Shown here in pieces: positions 43,352 to 54,360 of a stretch of 64,000 bases of DNA. This DNA is from Norana najaformis (lineage: Eukaryota; Annelida; Clitellata; Crassiclitellata; Hormogastridae): the NCBI GenBank assembly GCA_964023275.1, contig OZ029917.1, positions 29,402,005 to 29,466,004 on the forward strand, given 5' to 3'. The notes under the pieces were generated by a model. It was not told the DNA's origin and ran no database searches. It saw only the letters and a list, made by a program, of their open reading frames with translations. Positions within the stretch are counted from its first letter, which is position 1, and the number at the start of each line of letters is the position of its first letter. Made by a program: the position numbers and the translations under genes.

Positions 43352-45470
43352 GGAAGAGAATTAAAAAATTTCGGTCCAGCAACTGAAATGCTAGCTTACG
43401 AAAAACAGTTCTAGTTTCTGGCTCAATAAGAAAAGGCATTCAGATGACCTGGTTGAATAATAATGAGTTGAGGAGTGAGGATTGATTTTAAGTATTGTGG
43501 TTGTCCAGCGTTCAATGGTTCGTCACCTATAAGCCCCAATTTAAAAGAAATTTTTTGCTGAAATGCAATGGATTTAAGCCAAGACAAGGCAAGGATTTAA
43601 TTACGAGGGTTATATGTTCATACCTCGCGTTCTGTAACCTTTGAAGTTTCTGCCGGTAAGAATCAATGTACTGTAATCAAGGCGACTGGATTCCTAGATA
43701 TATCCTTGAAGAAATAGGGACATATCACCGAATTCTGCGTGTGTCACATATATGCAGTGTTCGATGACTTATAAATTCCATTTACATAGTTGGTGAGAGA
43801 CATGGTAGAATCAAAAATAATGCCCAAGCTACGAACAGCATTGACCAACTCCACAAGTGAGTCCCCAGGCTTAGGAATTTAAGCCATTCGAACATCTTAA
43901 TGTACTGAGGGTGCCCCAACGAGGTAAAAGAAGTTGCCTATGAGCTTAAATTCGGTTTTCCGTGGGTTAAAGAGGCTTTATTAGCCGCCATGACTGCATC
44001 TCTTCAAAGGCATTGTATAATACAGCTGCACAGATCAACGACAAGACAAACTATTGTGACGAACTTGCCGGGGTACCGCACCCGAGTCTGACTCTGTCGA
44101 ATGGCCGAGGCGTTGGTCCGTCCGAAGCCCTACCAGGATGACTCCATACCAACGCCTACCTACTGCCAGTCCGCGAGATAAGGCTCTTGAGGTCCCAAGA
44201 GACTAAGACCAAGTCGACAGATCGATTAACAATCGCTTTTATTTTCATCCAACACCTTATCGAAACACTGAACTCGCTTAACTAAAAACTCTAGTTACAC
44301 AAGGCACTCTCATACACGCGCACATACTACGAAGTGTCCCCTTAGCGTCCTATCTCTCTGTGTTCCATTTGTCTTATATAGCCCTGCGATACGGTGGGGG
44401 AGAGGCGATACACGCCCGGAGCTCGGCTGAGGAGAGGCGATACACACCCGGAGCTCGGCGGAGGAGAGGCGATACACGCCCGGAGACATAACTCCACACT
44501 ATCAAAAAGAAATATATCATCAGCATAGAAGTGATCCTAGCGTATGATTGTCTAGTAATGTGGAGCTCGGATTGTAACGCGGAGTGTACGAGTTCCAGCC
44601 TCTTTCGTAACAGTTACTGTGTAGGAACCTCGAGTAAGTCCTTCACTCACAACTGCTCGGCGCCTAATTAATGCAGAAATAAAAACAGAAATATAAAGAG
44701 TTTACCACTAGTGCATAGTGGAAAGAAAAGAGGCCTATGCACAGAACCCTGTGGAAGACCACATGTGAACAAAGCATTGGTATAATAATTGCAATTTATA
44801 AACACTGCTTGAGTGTATAGACTAAGATAGGTAGCAAACCAATTAAGGGCAGGACCAGAAACCCATGATCAGTGCTATTGACGATGAAGCAGGAGAGAAT
44901 GATCCACCTTACCAAATGCAGCAAATAAGTCAAGAAGAACAAGTGCTTTCACCATAGAGCACATGAACAGCAAGAAGTGCGAATTCTGGTGAATGTTTAC
45001 GGTATGCAGACTTAAAGGGAGATAATCGTGAGTTAGCTGATAGATGTGTACAAATGATTCATAACTATCTGTTCAAAAAATTGTTGTACATGATTAGTAT
45101 GTAATTAGTTGTGATTAGTATGTAATTAGACAGCTCACTTGGGTCAAGAGAGGATTTGTTTAGTAGAAGACGAACCATGGCATGAACAAAAACAGAAGGG
45201 GAGGAACCATCCTGCAATAAGAAATTGATAATTGATGGTAATGGTTGGACCAAGAACATCGAAGCATTCCCTTCAACGGAGATGTGCGAATGAGATCAAG
45301 GAGACAACTTTTGTTTAGAACAGAAATTATAAATGTGCGAACCTCTGCAGAAGTTGTAGGCCGCAAGTAATCTAAAACAAGAGGGCGAGGAATTAGGATG
45401 AAGAAATTTATTGAATGCATACGAAACAGCTAATTTCAGCCTTATACCAGATATTTCATCTGCAAAAAAG
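43352..45470 (-). pseudogene. L2-like LINE reverse transcriptase, antisense, split by a solo LTR
   Basis: Minus strand, right to left: LPSIINFLLQDGSSPSVFVHAMVRLLL, LDPSELSNY, a damaged DLFAAFGKVDHSLLLHR, then past the LTR inserted at 44,055-44,498, and a 3' end that aligns with 56,223-57,060 (GTCCAGCAAC.GAAA, ACAGTTCTAG). Many stops. The match to the 56-kb copy shows the empty target site of the LTR. Confidence 0.78.
44055..44498 (-). mobile_element. Solo LTR family S, copy 1, CTAT target duplication
   Basis: On the minus strand it starts TGTGGAGTTATG and ends GTTCGTCACA; CTAT flanks both sides (44,051-44,054 and 44,499-44,502). Inside is TCTTATATAGCCCTGCG and a roughly 32-bp GC-rich repeat (GAGAGGCGATACACGCCCGG) in 3 copies. 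No internal retroelement sequence. Confidence 0.88.
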
Positions 45471-46319
45471 GTCAAAACCGTACTGGTGCGCTCTTGACTA
45501 GTTGAGCGTTTCTCCTAAGTTCGCAATGCTTCCATGATTATGGTTGACCAAAATATATTATTAGATGACTATACCTTAAATATGTAAGTATGTATGATAA
45601 GGTTTCTTTCCAGTTCGTACTGTTCAGCCTCATCGTTTATTTCGGTTACCATTCTGGTTATGAATGTCTTTCTGATACAATAGTATGCGTTAATCTAGTT
45701 CAATCAGAATTACTTTACGAACCGAGCCTACGACGAACTTAAGATCTAATTCTACCCAGTAGTGTCAAGAAGACACAAGACACTATTCTGCCTACATTTT
45801 CAACTGCGTCCTATCTCTCCATCTCTCTGAGAGACTCGACTGTAGTCTATGACATCTGAACGTCGACTGACTTATCTGGCGTCTAAACCCTCGACTGACA
45901 GCAGAAGAAGAAATGGTAAACCAGTCGCAAAATAAAATTTTTAAAATTATAAACGAAAAGTTTAATTGATTGAAAAAACTTATGAAAAAAGCGACAATAA
46001 AATTTGAAATCGAAACATCCGGTAGACTGCTACCCTGCACGATCAAAATCTGACCACGCAACAAGCAGATAGATTTAATTTTTTGCATTTTATTTCATTT
46101 CTGTTTTGTTTTCCTAACAATACATGTTAAAACTAATGTTAAAATTAATTTATAAACTGGAACTGCTTAAAATTATGCAGATATATTTTAAAAAATAAGA
46201 AAGTGTAGCGATTAACCTAGCATTCGCATTTCACATAGCCTATATTAAATGTGGTGGCCATATTTGTACATGGTTTATGTACTACGTTAAGTATAGTATG
46301 AATAAGGGTGTCTAAACAC
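45471..46319. other. Intergenic, nothing recognised
   Basis: Short frames only; AT-rich from 45,930 on. Confidence 0.4.
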
Positions 46320-46700
46320 ATTTCAATCCTCTCAACCACTCCATTCAACCCGATCCTCTTCTGTCCTAACACTTCTTCGGCCTCCCGTCAAAAAAGCATC
46401 CTTAAAATTTTGAAATCTCTTCATAGTTCCACCCCTCTGGAATAGACTCCCGCCAGAATGACAGCAATTATCATATGAACTCACCAACACTTCCAATTTC
46501 TGCGCTGGTCTCTGACAGCAATTATCATACGAACTCACCAACACTTCCAATTTCTGCGCTGCTCTTTAACTCAACACTGAAAACGTTACTTTTCCCTACA
46601 TTTTCTCCTTATCTCTCTTCTCGATCCAATTTCATCACAACACAACGTTGCCGTCCGACTTGTCTTTCTGCCTGACTCCTGGAACCGAACACTTTCTGCC
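46320..46700 (+). pseudogene. L2-like LINE 3' end with a 52-bp tandem duplication
   Basis: STPLWNRLPPE then FNSTLKTLLFPTFSPYL, the typical end of L2-like proteins. The block GACAGCAATTATCATATGAA to TTTCTGCGCTG is present twice in tandem (46,459 and 46,511). Confidence 0.65.
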
Positions 46701-47000
46701 TATAAATTTTCTTTTGACTGAGGGCCTGTGAATAGGCTGGTTTCAGCGAATCACGATTAACAAACAATCAGGGAACCAAACTGATTGCATTGCAATAACA
46801 CAGTGTTGGAGAAGGCTGTAAAAAGTAAGAAGGCAGCAGTTTACACAGTTTAAGTTAAAACTCGTATTGAATTGGATGACGGGGAGAATATCAGATGAGC
46901 TATGGTAAGACACCAACACAATTTTACTTTATAGCAGAAAAGAATACATTAGGGATAATGTCAGAATCGGAAATCATGGGTATATGATGAAAGCTACGCG
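46701..47000. other. Intergenic, nothing recognised
   Basis: No coding or element signal seen before the gypsy pol fragment. Confidence 0.4.
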
Positions 47001-47630
47001 TTATCAAGGCAAAGAGAGAAGCCAAAACAAATGACCCAAACGTACAGGGAGCTGAAAGTTCAGATAAAGCTGCAGTTGGGTTATTATCAGAAATTCATTC
47101 CTGATTTTGCCGTTATTGCCGCACCACTAATGGATTTAACCCGAAAGAATCAACCCAACAAGATTGCTTGGGGCGAGCCACAAGAACTTGCTTTTCAGCA
47201 GTTAAAGAAAAGCTTAACGAGTTTCCCAATTCTTCGATTGCCAGACTGGGACGTCGAGTTCATACTCCAGACTGACGCCTCAAATTAATTATGGATGCGG
47301 CGCCGTGCTTCTACAGGAAGTCGATAACGTAAAGCACCCTGTAGCCTACGCTAGTAGAAAGTTTTTGCCAAGGGAAACACGTTATTCAACAATTGAAAGA
47401 GAGGGACTAGCCATAGTGTGGGCGCTACAGAAATTTCAGGTGTACCTATATGGAAAACACTTCTGGCTGGAGACGGTTCATCAACCTTTGATTCATATCC
47501 AGATAGCCAACCCAGTCAATGGGAGGTTGATGCGCTGGCCTTGATATTGCAGCAATATAGTTTTACTATACGTTCAATAAAAGGGTCTGAAAATGTTGGG
47601 GCGGATTTTCTAAGTCGCCAGAAGTAAATA
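47001..47630 (+). pseudogene. Ty3/gypsy RT end and RNase H
   Basis: LGYYQKFIPDFAVIAAPLMDLTRK, then [75 protein letters not shown], and ADFLSRQK with stop. This covers the end of the RT (connection domain) and all of RNase H. One stop near 47,287 and a shift near 47,530 break it. RNase H is followed, within about 85 bp, by an LTR, so there is no integrase downstream; this again fits a Gmr1-like pol order, although the upstream part is gone. Confidence 0.88.
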
Positions 47631-47712
47631 GAATTAGGTCATATAGACTGTAACTAGGGCAATCGTTTTGTTAATGGAAGAAAATCCAAGTTTTCTTTTG
47701 AATGGGGGCCAT

Positions 47713-48556
47713 TGTCACGAGGTGAACTATCTATGGATAAGAATACCTAGGGCCTACTGTATAAGTAGCTATAAATATACATGTCGATGGTCGGTTGATG
47801 GCCGTGGGGTCCAAGAGGTCATGGGATGGGCATGACGTCGACCGACGCAGAGAGGAGGATAAAAGACGAGGTGTGCGAACAAAGGAGTTGAGTTCAGTAT
47901 CCGGAGAAGAACGAAACGTCGTGGAACGAAAGAATCTTCTAGAGTAACGTGTCGTCCGGTTGGGGAACGAGAGTCTTCGCAGAAGAACGTGTCGTCGGGT
48001 TGGGGAACGAGAGTCTTCGCAGAAGAACGTGTCGTCCAGTTGGAGAACGAAGGAGTCGTCCGTCAAGAACAGACGAAAGAGACGCAGAAGAAAGAGACGT
48101 TGCAGAACGAACGAGACTTCGTAGAAGAACGGGGTCAGTTGTCGCTGAAGGACGTTTGGTCGCTCGCTTCGGGACGCCGTCGGTGGAAAGGACGTGTCAA
48201 GGACAGGCCGCTTCTTTCACCCGTCTACGTGGAGAGAGTCACGAAACGGTTGGTGCAAACGCAGGACCAAGAAACTGTCGCCTCGCTCCGCTCAGGACTC
48301 ACCCCCACCACGGAACCGTGAGTTTTCACCAGCTGGGTTTGGGGGGACCTGGGAAGGGCACGGCCATCGACGAGGTGTTAGAAAACGTAGACGTACTGTA
48401 AATATATCTCTAGTGTGTGTATATATGTTGTGGGTTAATATAAGTATAAACGTCGGTGTTGTGTTCATTGACGTATTTCTTATCTAGCCACTGCTCACAA
48501 CCTCCCTGGCTAGTTAGGCCTAGGGTATAACTCGCCATCTCACGTAAACCGTGACA
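47713..48556 (+). mobile_element. 3' LTR of the gypsy element, 844 bp
   Basis: TGTCACGAGG...ACCGTGACA: the termini are a 7-bp inverted repeat. A purine-rich AATGGGGG precedes it. TATA-like GATAAAAGACG occurs at about 47,858, and a 40-bp unit (GTTGGGGAACGAGAGTCTTC...) is repeated in tandem at 47,959-48,050. Open frames inside it are not considered genes. Confidence 0.85.
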
Positions 48557-48575
48557 AGTTTTCTCATCTTCGAAT

Positions 48576-49062
48576 AGTGGTAACTTTGGTCTTAAGGAGC
48601 ACATCCGGAAGCCAGACAATCTGGCGGTGACGAAGCTTGTTGCCAAGTTTACGTGTCATCCCCTCAAATCTCCATATGGTTACTGCCATCTGATAAGAAT
48701 TGCTTGCAAGCTGCTTGAGGAAGATGAACGCAGGGAGCGAAAGCCAGATATATGAGTTCATTGAGAGCTGTCTGAGACACAAGAGCGAGACTTCTACGCA
48801 GCGGCGCATGCCATTGTCAACATGAAGCACACTACGGCCAAGGAACTGGCACCAGCTGTCTCAGTGGTTCAGCTCTTCTGCGGATCGTCTAACCCGACAC
48901 TGAGATTCGCCGCTGTACGCACGCTGAACAAGGTTGCCATGAAGCATCCGGCTGCTGTGACTGCGTGCAACGTGGACCTGCAGAACCTAATTACAGACAT
49001 TAACAGAAGCATTGCCAATCACTCAAGACTGGTAATGAGAACAGCGTCGATCGGTTGATAGA
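48576..49062 (+). pseudogene. Coatomer subunit gamma (COPG) fragment, intronless and broken
   Basis: Pieces in order match the N-terminal adaptin-like repeats of coatomer gamma, a COPI vesicle coat subunit: [113 protein letters not shown], then in a shifted frame [10 protein letters not shown]. At least three frame changes and a small deletion exist. No splice sites interrupt it over about 160 codons, so a processed copy or transduced piece is more likely than exons. It starts 20 bp after the LTR. Confidence 0.85.
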
Positions 49063-50739
49063 GGGACCGGTACAAGGATAGAGAAAAAAGAAACGTTGCC
49101 ACTAAGTGTAGGCACGGCAGAGTATCGAGTAGATAGCGCGATCGGACAAAACAGAGGAAAGCTTTTTTGTTTAGATGAGTCTGTGGAAATAGATTTAGCT
49201 TGTATGCTAGGAATTTAATAGTATAAACAACATGGTGATAAGATCCTAAGCATTATCAACGAATTACAAGATTTTGTGCTAAATTAGAGCTAATTGACTA
49301 GAGGATGTGCAAGTGAAAGCCTATTTAAAAATGTTGAAACGTCACATGGCTGGATGAAGAGTGTACCCCTAGAGGCATTCAACCGGTTGGTTTGTAGAAG
49401 AGAAAATTGGTCATAAGTTGAAAGCTTTTGAAAGGAGGTTGGGAGAGGAGAAGGAAATGAAATGGAGTCTGCAGCGGAAGAAGAGAGAGTGAATAGATCG
49501 GTCTCAGCTTGAACTAATGTCGCCTTTCGTTCTGCAGCTTCAGCAGAAAGAGATCTAATGGAGATTGAGCTAACACTGCTCAGCTGAAGAATTATGCAAG
49601 CAAGCACGACCTATAGAGATGATGGTCAAAATTGAGAGGGTATACGGGGATCTAAAATAATTAATGTTTTGCCGTCTATGCATAAGAATGAAGACCCAAA
49701 TGTCATACTTTCAGTCTTCTGATAAAGTTGCTTTATTACGTGACATTGATCAATCAGAGTGGCCTAAAACTGCTTCCATCTCTTCTGAGCTTTTCTCTAG
49801 TACAGCATTATATTACTTAGCTTATGATGTTTGCAAGAAATATAGGCGAACCAAAGCAGAACTTTTAACTGCATGCCAAGTGAGTCATATAATTTGACTA
49901 GATAAATCTAGATAAGTTAAACGTACAGAAAATGAGACGTATTCTCGATTTATGCGCAGGTTAAGATATGTACAGGTTTACTATTTTGAGGCAAAGGAAA
50001 TCGCATATCTTGAACCTTCAACAGATGATATGTTAGTTTAAAAGGTTAAGGGAGTAATTTTCGAATGAAACGAAATATTTTGTTGAAGGCAAGAAAGCCT
50101 GCGAACGATATACAAGAACCCAAGTACGTAGAATTGCATTTTGATTGTGTGCAGGACGTCAAACGGGAACACTCTTTTAATCGCAAGTCATTGCAGAACC
50201 CGAAACTAGCAAGTGCGGATGTCAGTATAAACATACAAAACACGTAGAGAGCAAATTGAAAAGCCGAGGGTATACAGCCAATCTCCAAAGCAAGACAAGC
50301 AATGGAGGCGGCAAACCGTAGCAGCAAAATCATGGGCAAAACAATTGGAAACCACCTCTGGGATGCTTTCAGTGTGGTTCGTTATTGCACAGCAAGCCCA
50401 ATGCACAAGTAATACCAATACACGGGTCAATTTTATACATGAGTTATCTGGAGAATGGAATTTCAGAATAAGTTTGTTGTTTCTGTAATGCTAACTGATG
50501 TATTTGTAAACTCACGACGTGACACAGTAGCTAGCGCAACATTGGTTCATGCAAATTTTTCGAGATAAGTCATCTGGAAAGTATGACCAGATTGTATTCT
50601 ATGTGCTTTCAGGAAAGTCTGATCTATTAAATAACAGAGGTCGACATTTCATCACCAAGGTTTGGCAGTGACAAGTATGTTGCTGTTAAGGCAGGTGTTG
50701 TAGAGCGGGGCTTATTCTGGAGAAAGACATATTTGCAGA
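49063..50739 (+). pseudogene. Ty3/gypsy Gag region, decayed
   Basis: No long frame. A 77-codon frame at 49,664-49,897 reads YFQSSDKVALLRDIDQSEWPK and AYDVCKKYRRTKAELLTA, in the style of gypsy Gag. At about 50,345 GCFQCGSLLHSKPNAQ is a damaged zinc knuckle (first CxxC and H). Assigned mainly by order, since gypsy RT sequence follows. The left part (49,063-49,290) is unassigned. Confidence 0.5.
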
Positions 50740-51500
50740 AAACCCTGTTTTTTAGTTTTGGGTACTGGATAGTTATGGATAGCGCTGATTTCTCGGGATC
50801 CTGCTTTTTCAGACCGTTCTCTAATACATGTCTTAATACTTTTATTGATCTCTGTCCGAATTCACATTTCTGGAGTTTTACTGTTAGATTAGCTATATTA
50901 AGTCTTCTAAAGACATCTCGTACATGCTGAAGATGGATTTCCCACGTTTTCTATAAAACAATTGAATAAGTCGTATGCATGTGCCGGTGCGTATTTTTCA
51001 GTTCCCTTTAACATTTTATCTCCCAGTCGTTGAAAACAATTACTGGCGTTCCTGTTACCGTTTGGCATTACTGTGTATTGGAATAATCCAAACAGAGTTC
51101 TAAATGCTTTCCTCTTCTAGCTGTACTTGACAGACTGCCTGCTGAAGATCGAGACTAGTTACAAACACTGAACCAGCTCGTTCTATGGTGTTTAGAAGGT
51201 ATACGCATGTCACTTGCACTGTGGCACATCTAGCGCTGTGATGCTATTTGTTGCCAGTAAATCTGAAAATATCCTTATGGATTTATCCTTTTTTGTAATA
51301 CAGGTTGAGTTTATTTCTTCTAGTAGCCTCTTCGTAGCATTTGTTTTATTTGTTCGTGCACTTTGTCCCTCAGACGACAGTATTCTGCACCTCTTTGGCG
51401 GTATTGGGTTTGTTTAATGGTCAACTTTATGTTGTGTTTAATGAAACGCTGTCCTTCCTAAATTTTCCGAAAATCTACTAGAAAATTCATCTACGAGCTG
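50740..51500 (-). pseudogene. Ty3/gypsy reverse transcriptase on the opposite strand (inverted segment)
   Basis: The minus strand reads, in several frames: KKDKSIRIFSDLLATNSIT, LLNTIERAGSVFVTSLDLQQAVCQVQLEEES (first catalytic Asp region), NCFQRLGDKML, HVRDVFRRLNIANLTVKLQKCEFGQ and LRHVLENGLKKQDPEKSAL. This is the RT core and part of its end. The YxDD box is not intact. Confidence 0.78.
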
Positions 51501-51534
51501 TTTCATTTGGTCCTATGCTCTTGTGTTGGTCTGC

Positions 51535-51660
51535 TTCACCCCATGTGTAGTTCGTGCCGTCATCTACAGGCGTCACCTACCGAATTTCTCTAATATTGTG
51601 GCACCATTAACAGAATTAACGAGACAGGACACGGAAAATCAAACACTTCATTCCATCTCT
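51535..51660 (+). pseudogene. Ty3/gypsy connection domain, plus strand
   Basis: VRAVIYRRHLPNFSNIVAPLTELTRQDTEN is what normally follows the RT segment found inverted next door. RNase H is missing after it. Confidence 0.75.
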
Positions 51661-51989
51661 TGCGCTACCTCACTGTTGGAGGTGAAGGATGTAATGGAAC
51701 CAAGAACATATACGATATATGCGATATACGGCCACAGATATAGGACATTAAATAATTGTACGACCAATTAATTAATTGGAGCATTGTAGGATTAAATTAG
51801 GTTACATGTAACAGCATAAACATTTAAGCATGACTGATGCAAAGACGACAGGACGACAGGCAGAGCAGACAGAGGAAAGGAGGTAGATAAAGACACATAG
51901 ATAACGAAGACGTGGCAAAGTATGGCTCCAAATGGCAACACTTGCAAGCGAGGGGGAACGGAAGGAGTGCGATCAGGACAGACAGCACA
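51661..51989. other. Intergenic, nothing recognised
   Basis: No gene or element signal. Confidence 0.4.
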
Positions 51990-52545
51990 GCACTGGAATG
52001 TAGGGCTCCAGTGTTCGCGCGGGAGTAACTATAACTCTCTTTTGTGAGTCCGTTAGTCTGTCCCTGGTGAGTCGTTCCCGCAGAGTAACGCTTAGCTGGG
52101 TTAGGAGTTACTTGGGTTGCTACAGTCGCTCCTGTTATATCTGGCGGCAGCTCAACGGCCTCTAACGGTGCCACTGCACTCGTGTGATAGTGGTCACCCT
52201 AGTGTGCCCAACGAATGTTTTCTGTCGGTGATGTTAGATGGCAATAAGGTGTTCCGCCTTTCCGAGGTCGATTGGTTGGATACTGTGGGAGGAAGAGCCT
52301 AGTAATCTGCGTTGTGTGATCTCGTCGCGGCGTGGGTGAAAAGCTTGGATTCTTTTGGTGAGGTGCGCCAACACCCGTATCCTCTGTCCTTCCTGTCAGG
52401 CAACTTATAGGCTGTGCACTGGCCTTGTCTGTTCGACCGGTCCGTGCGGGACAGAGGGGGAATGGGCACACCGCTGCCCACTTAATGCGGAAATAATGTA
52501 ATCCTGGGCGGAGGGTTGTCACACACCCTTTGTTGATGGGTTACC
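51990..52545 (-). repeat. Dispersed repeat, inverted copy of 3,895-4,494
   Basis: Its reverse complement carries the same ordered blocks as the 4-kb copy, including GACAAAGGGTGTGTGACAAC, GCCGCGACGAGATCACAC and GTTAGAGGCCGT. It is somewhat shorter in the first third, where the 4-kb copy has extra sequence. Confidence 0.75.
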
Positions 52546-53109
52546 ACGAGTGCACCTGAGGAGGTATTTGCCGGTACCCTCGGAAGCAGAGCTACTGAAT
52601 ATAATGGATCGTCTTGACCGAGCCAGCAGTTCCCAGGGCTTGTTGATTAATGGGGACGAACCAGTATTCTGGCAACAAATTGTACATCCTGCGACATCGG
52701 AGTACAGGTTAATAAACTGGAGCAGGTTGACACGTTTCCTTTATGTGGCTCACTTATATCCAGCCAAAAGACTGTCAAAAGGACAGAGTGTTAGCAATCG
52801 TAATCGCAATCGTAATCTCAAGATTTCTACAGCACCCAACGAAAGTTAAGTCGCGGAAACCAGCTTATTCAAGGCAATCGTCAAAGCAAAATCGACAGGT
52901 AAAAGGTTTCGGTTCCAGATCGAGATCCAGGAGTCAGCCAGTCAGACAGTCGGACGACTACGGTGGATGATGTCTGAAATTGAAATGAGAAGAGAGATAA
53001 GGGGAAGAAGAAGAATTGGGACAAGATTTTTTAAAAAGAAATGTTTTAAGTATTGGGTGAAAGATTAGCGCAGAAACTGAAAGAGGAGGAGAGGATAAGA
53101 CTGTATCCA
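52546..53109 (+). CDS. Hypothetical frame next to the dispersed repeat
   Basis: 52,550-52,849 is open (99 codons) and ends with alternating N-R residues; in the next frame a basic SRSRSRSQ stretch follows to 52,970. The charge pattern (arginine-rich end) could suit a Gag-like protein. No family recognised; could be chance. Confidence 0.25.
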
Positions 53110-53507
53110 TAGGAGAGCAGTGTCAGCAATACCAAACCAGGTTGAAAGTCGGTGGAGTAAGATATTGTGATCTATGGTGTCGAAGGCTGCAGAGATATCA
53201 AGGAGACAGAGGCAAGAAACCTGTTCATGAGAAATGGCAGAAACAAGCTTGTTGTAGAGAGATGTCAGTAGAGTTTCAGTTGAATGACGCTTAGTAAAAC
53301 CAGACTGGTGTGGGTCAAGGAGTGAGTTAAGAGCTAAATAGTTATTGATCCGAGAGAGGACAATCCGTTCAGTTAATTTAGAGATGAAAGTCAGGTTAGA
53401 AACAGGCCGGTAGTTCGAAAGGATTTCCTTGTTAAGAGATGATTCCTTGAGAAAAGGGATAACAAGAGAGTGTATAGATATAGGAGGGAGAAATTACCCG
53501 AAGATAA
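53110..53507 (-). pseudogene. L2-like LINE reverse transcriptase, well preserved, split by a solo LTR
   Basis: The minus strand is open and reads LVIPFLKESSLNKEILSNYR, PVSNLTFISKLTERIVLSRI, LLDPHQSGFTKRHSTETLL, CLCLLDISAAFDTIDHNILL: RT motifs 0 to A with the first catalytic Asp. It is interrupted on its 5' side by the solo LTR at 53,508-54,201; a short continuation (LITKIVDLSLS) lies beyond the LTR at 54,202-54,250. The remainder to the left (downstream) is lost. Confidence 0.88.
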
Positions 53508-53808
53508 TGTGACGTTCTACTGGGGTACCGCACCCGCGTCTGACTCTGTCAGGTGGCCGAGGTGTTGGTCTGTCTGAAGCCTTACCAGGATGACTCCCTA
53601 CCAGCGCCTACCTACTGCTAGTCTGCGAGATAAGGCTCTTGAGGTCCTCAAGAAACTGAACAAGTCGACAGATCGGTTTAACAACCGCTTTTAATCTTGT
53701 GAAACACCTTATCAAGAACACTGTAAATTCACTTAACTAAAGCTCTAGTTACACAAAGGCACTCTCATACACGCGCATATACCCCGAGTGTCCTCTCTTG
53801 CGGTCTCT

Positions 53809-53911
53809 TTTTTTTAACGACGCTGTGTCTTAACGAAGATGATTAGCGTCGCCCTCCTCCTTTATCTAGGCTTGTGACTGGCACCGCCCGAGTACGGCAG
53901 TGGCGGAATTT
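53809..53911 (-). mobile_element. SINE inserted into the solo LTR, 12-bp target duplication
   Basis: About 103 bp, with a run of T on the plus strand (A tail on the minus strand). Flanked by CTTGCGGTCTCT at 53,797-53,808 and 53,912-53,923. Confidence 0.8.
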
Positions 53912-53923
53912 CTTGCGGTCTCT

Positions 53924-53976
53924 GGTTTGATAACGTTTATTTAACGACGCCGTCATATCGAGATGATAAGGCGTCT
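53924..53976 (-). mobile_element. Second, truncated SINE at the same target
   Basis: TTTATTTAACGACGCCGTC...GGCGTC resembles the TTTTAACGACGC...GCGTC end of its neighbour and is followed by a third CTTGCGGTCTCT (53,977-53,988). Confidence 0.7.
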
Positions 53977-54201
53977 CTTGCGGTCTCTGTGTTCTATGTG
54001 TCTTATATAGCCCTGCGATACTGTGGGGGAGAGGCGATACACGCCCGGAGCTCAGGCGGAGGAGAGACGAGACACGCCCGGAGCTCGGTGGAGGGGAGGC
54101 GAGGAGAGACGAGACACGCCCGGAGCTCGGCGGAGGAGAGACGAGACACGCCTGGAGGAGGCAGGGGAAAGGCGATACACGCCTGAGACTACACCGCTAC
54201 A

Positions 54202-54250
54202 ATAAGGAGAGGTCAACTATTTTGGTAATTAGTGCAACATTAAATAATAT
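54202..54250 (-). pseudogene. L2-like LINE, continuation beyond the solo LTR
   Basis: The minus strand reads LITKIVDLSLS, the residues expected just upstream of the fragment at 53,110-53,507. Confidence 0.65.
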
Positions 54251-54360
54251 TTTGAAAAGCCAAGGCATATCGCTAGCAATAAAGATACGACATCGGAAAG
54301 CTTTTGTATGGTACTGTACAAAATGACAGCATGACTGTGAGAGCTGGAACAAAAGAAAGT

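Larger units (their letters stand above)
53508..54201 (-). mobile_element. Solo LTR family S, copy 2, ATAA target duplication
   Basis: Minus strand TGTAGCGGTG...CGTCACA, flanked by ATAA at 53,504-53,507 and 54,202-54,205. It is the same family as 44,055-44,498, with longer internal GC-rich repeats (54,021-54,175) and about 180 bp of inserted SINE sequence. Confidence 0.88.

Noticed and set aside
47949..48401. 150-codon arginine-rich frame
   Set aside because: It falls entirely inside a 3' LTR with tandem repeats; GC-rich repeats give open frames by chance.
53989..54205. Arginine-rich tandem frame (HARSS repeats)
   Set aside because: It is the GC-rich internal repeat of a solo LTR read in one frame.
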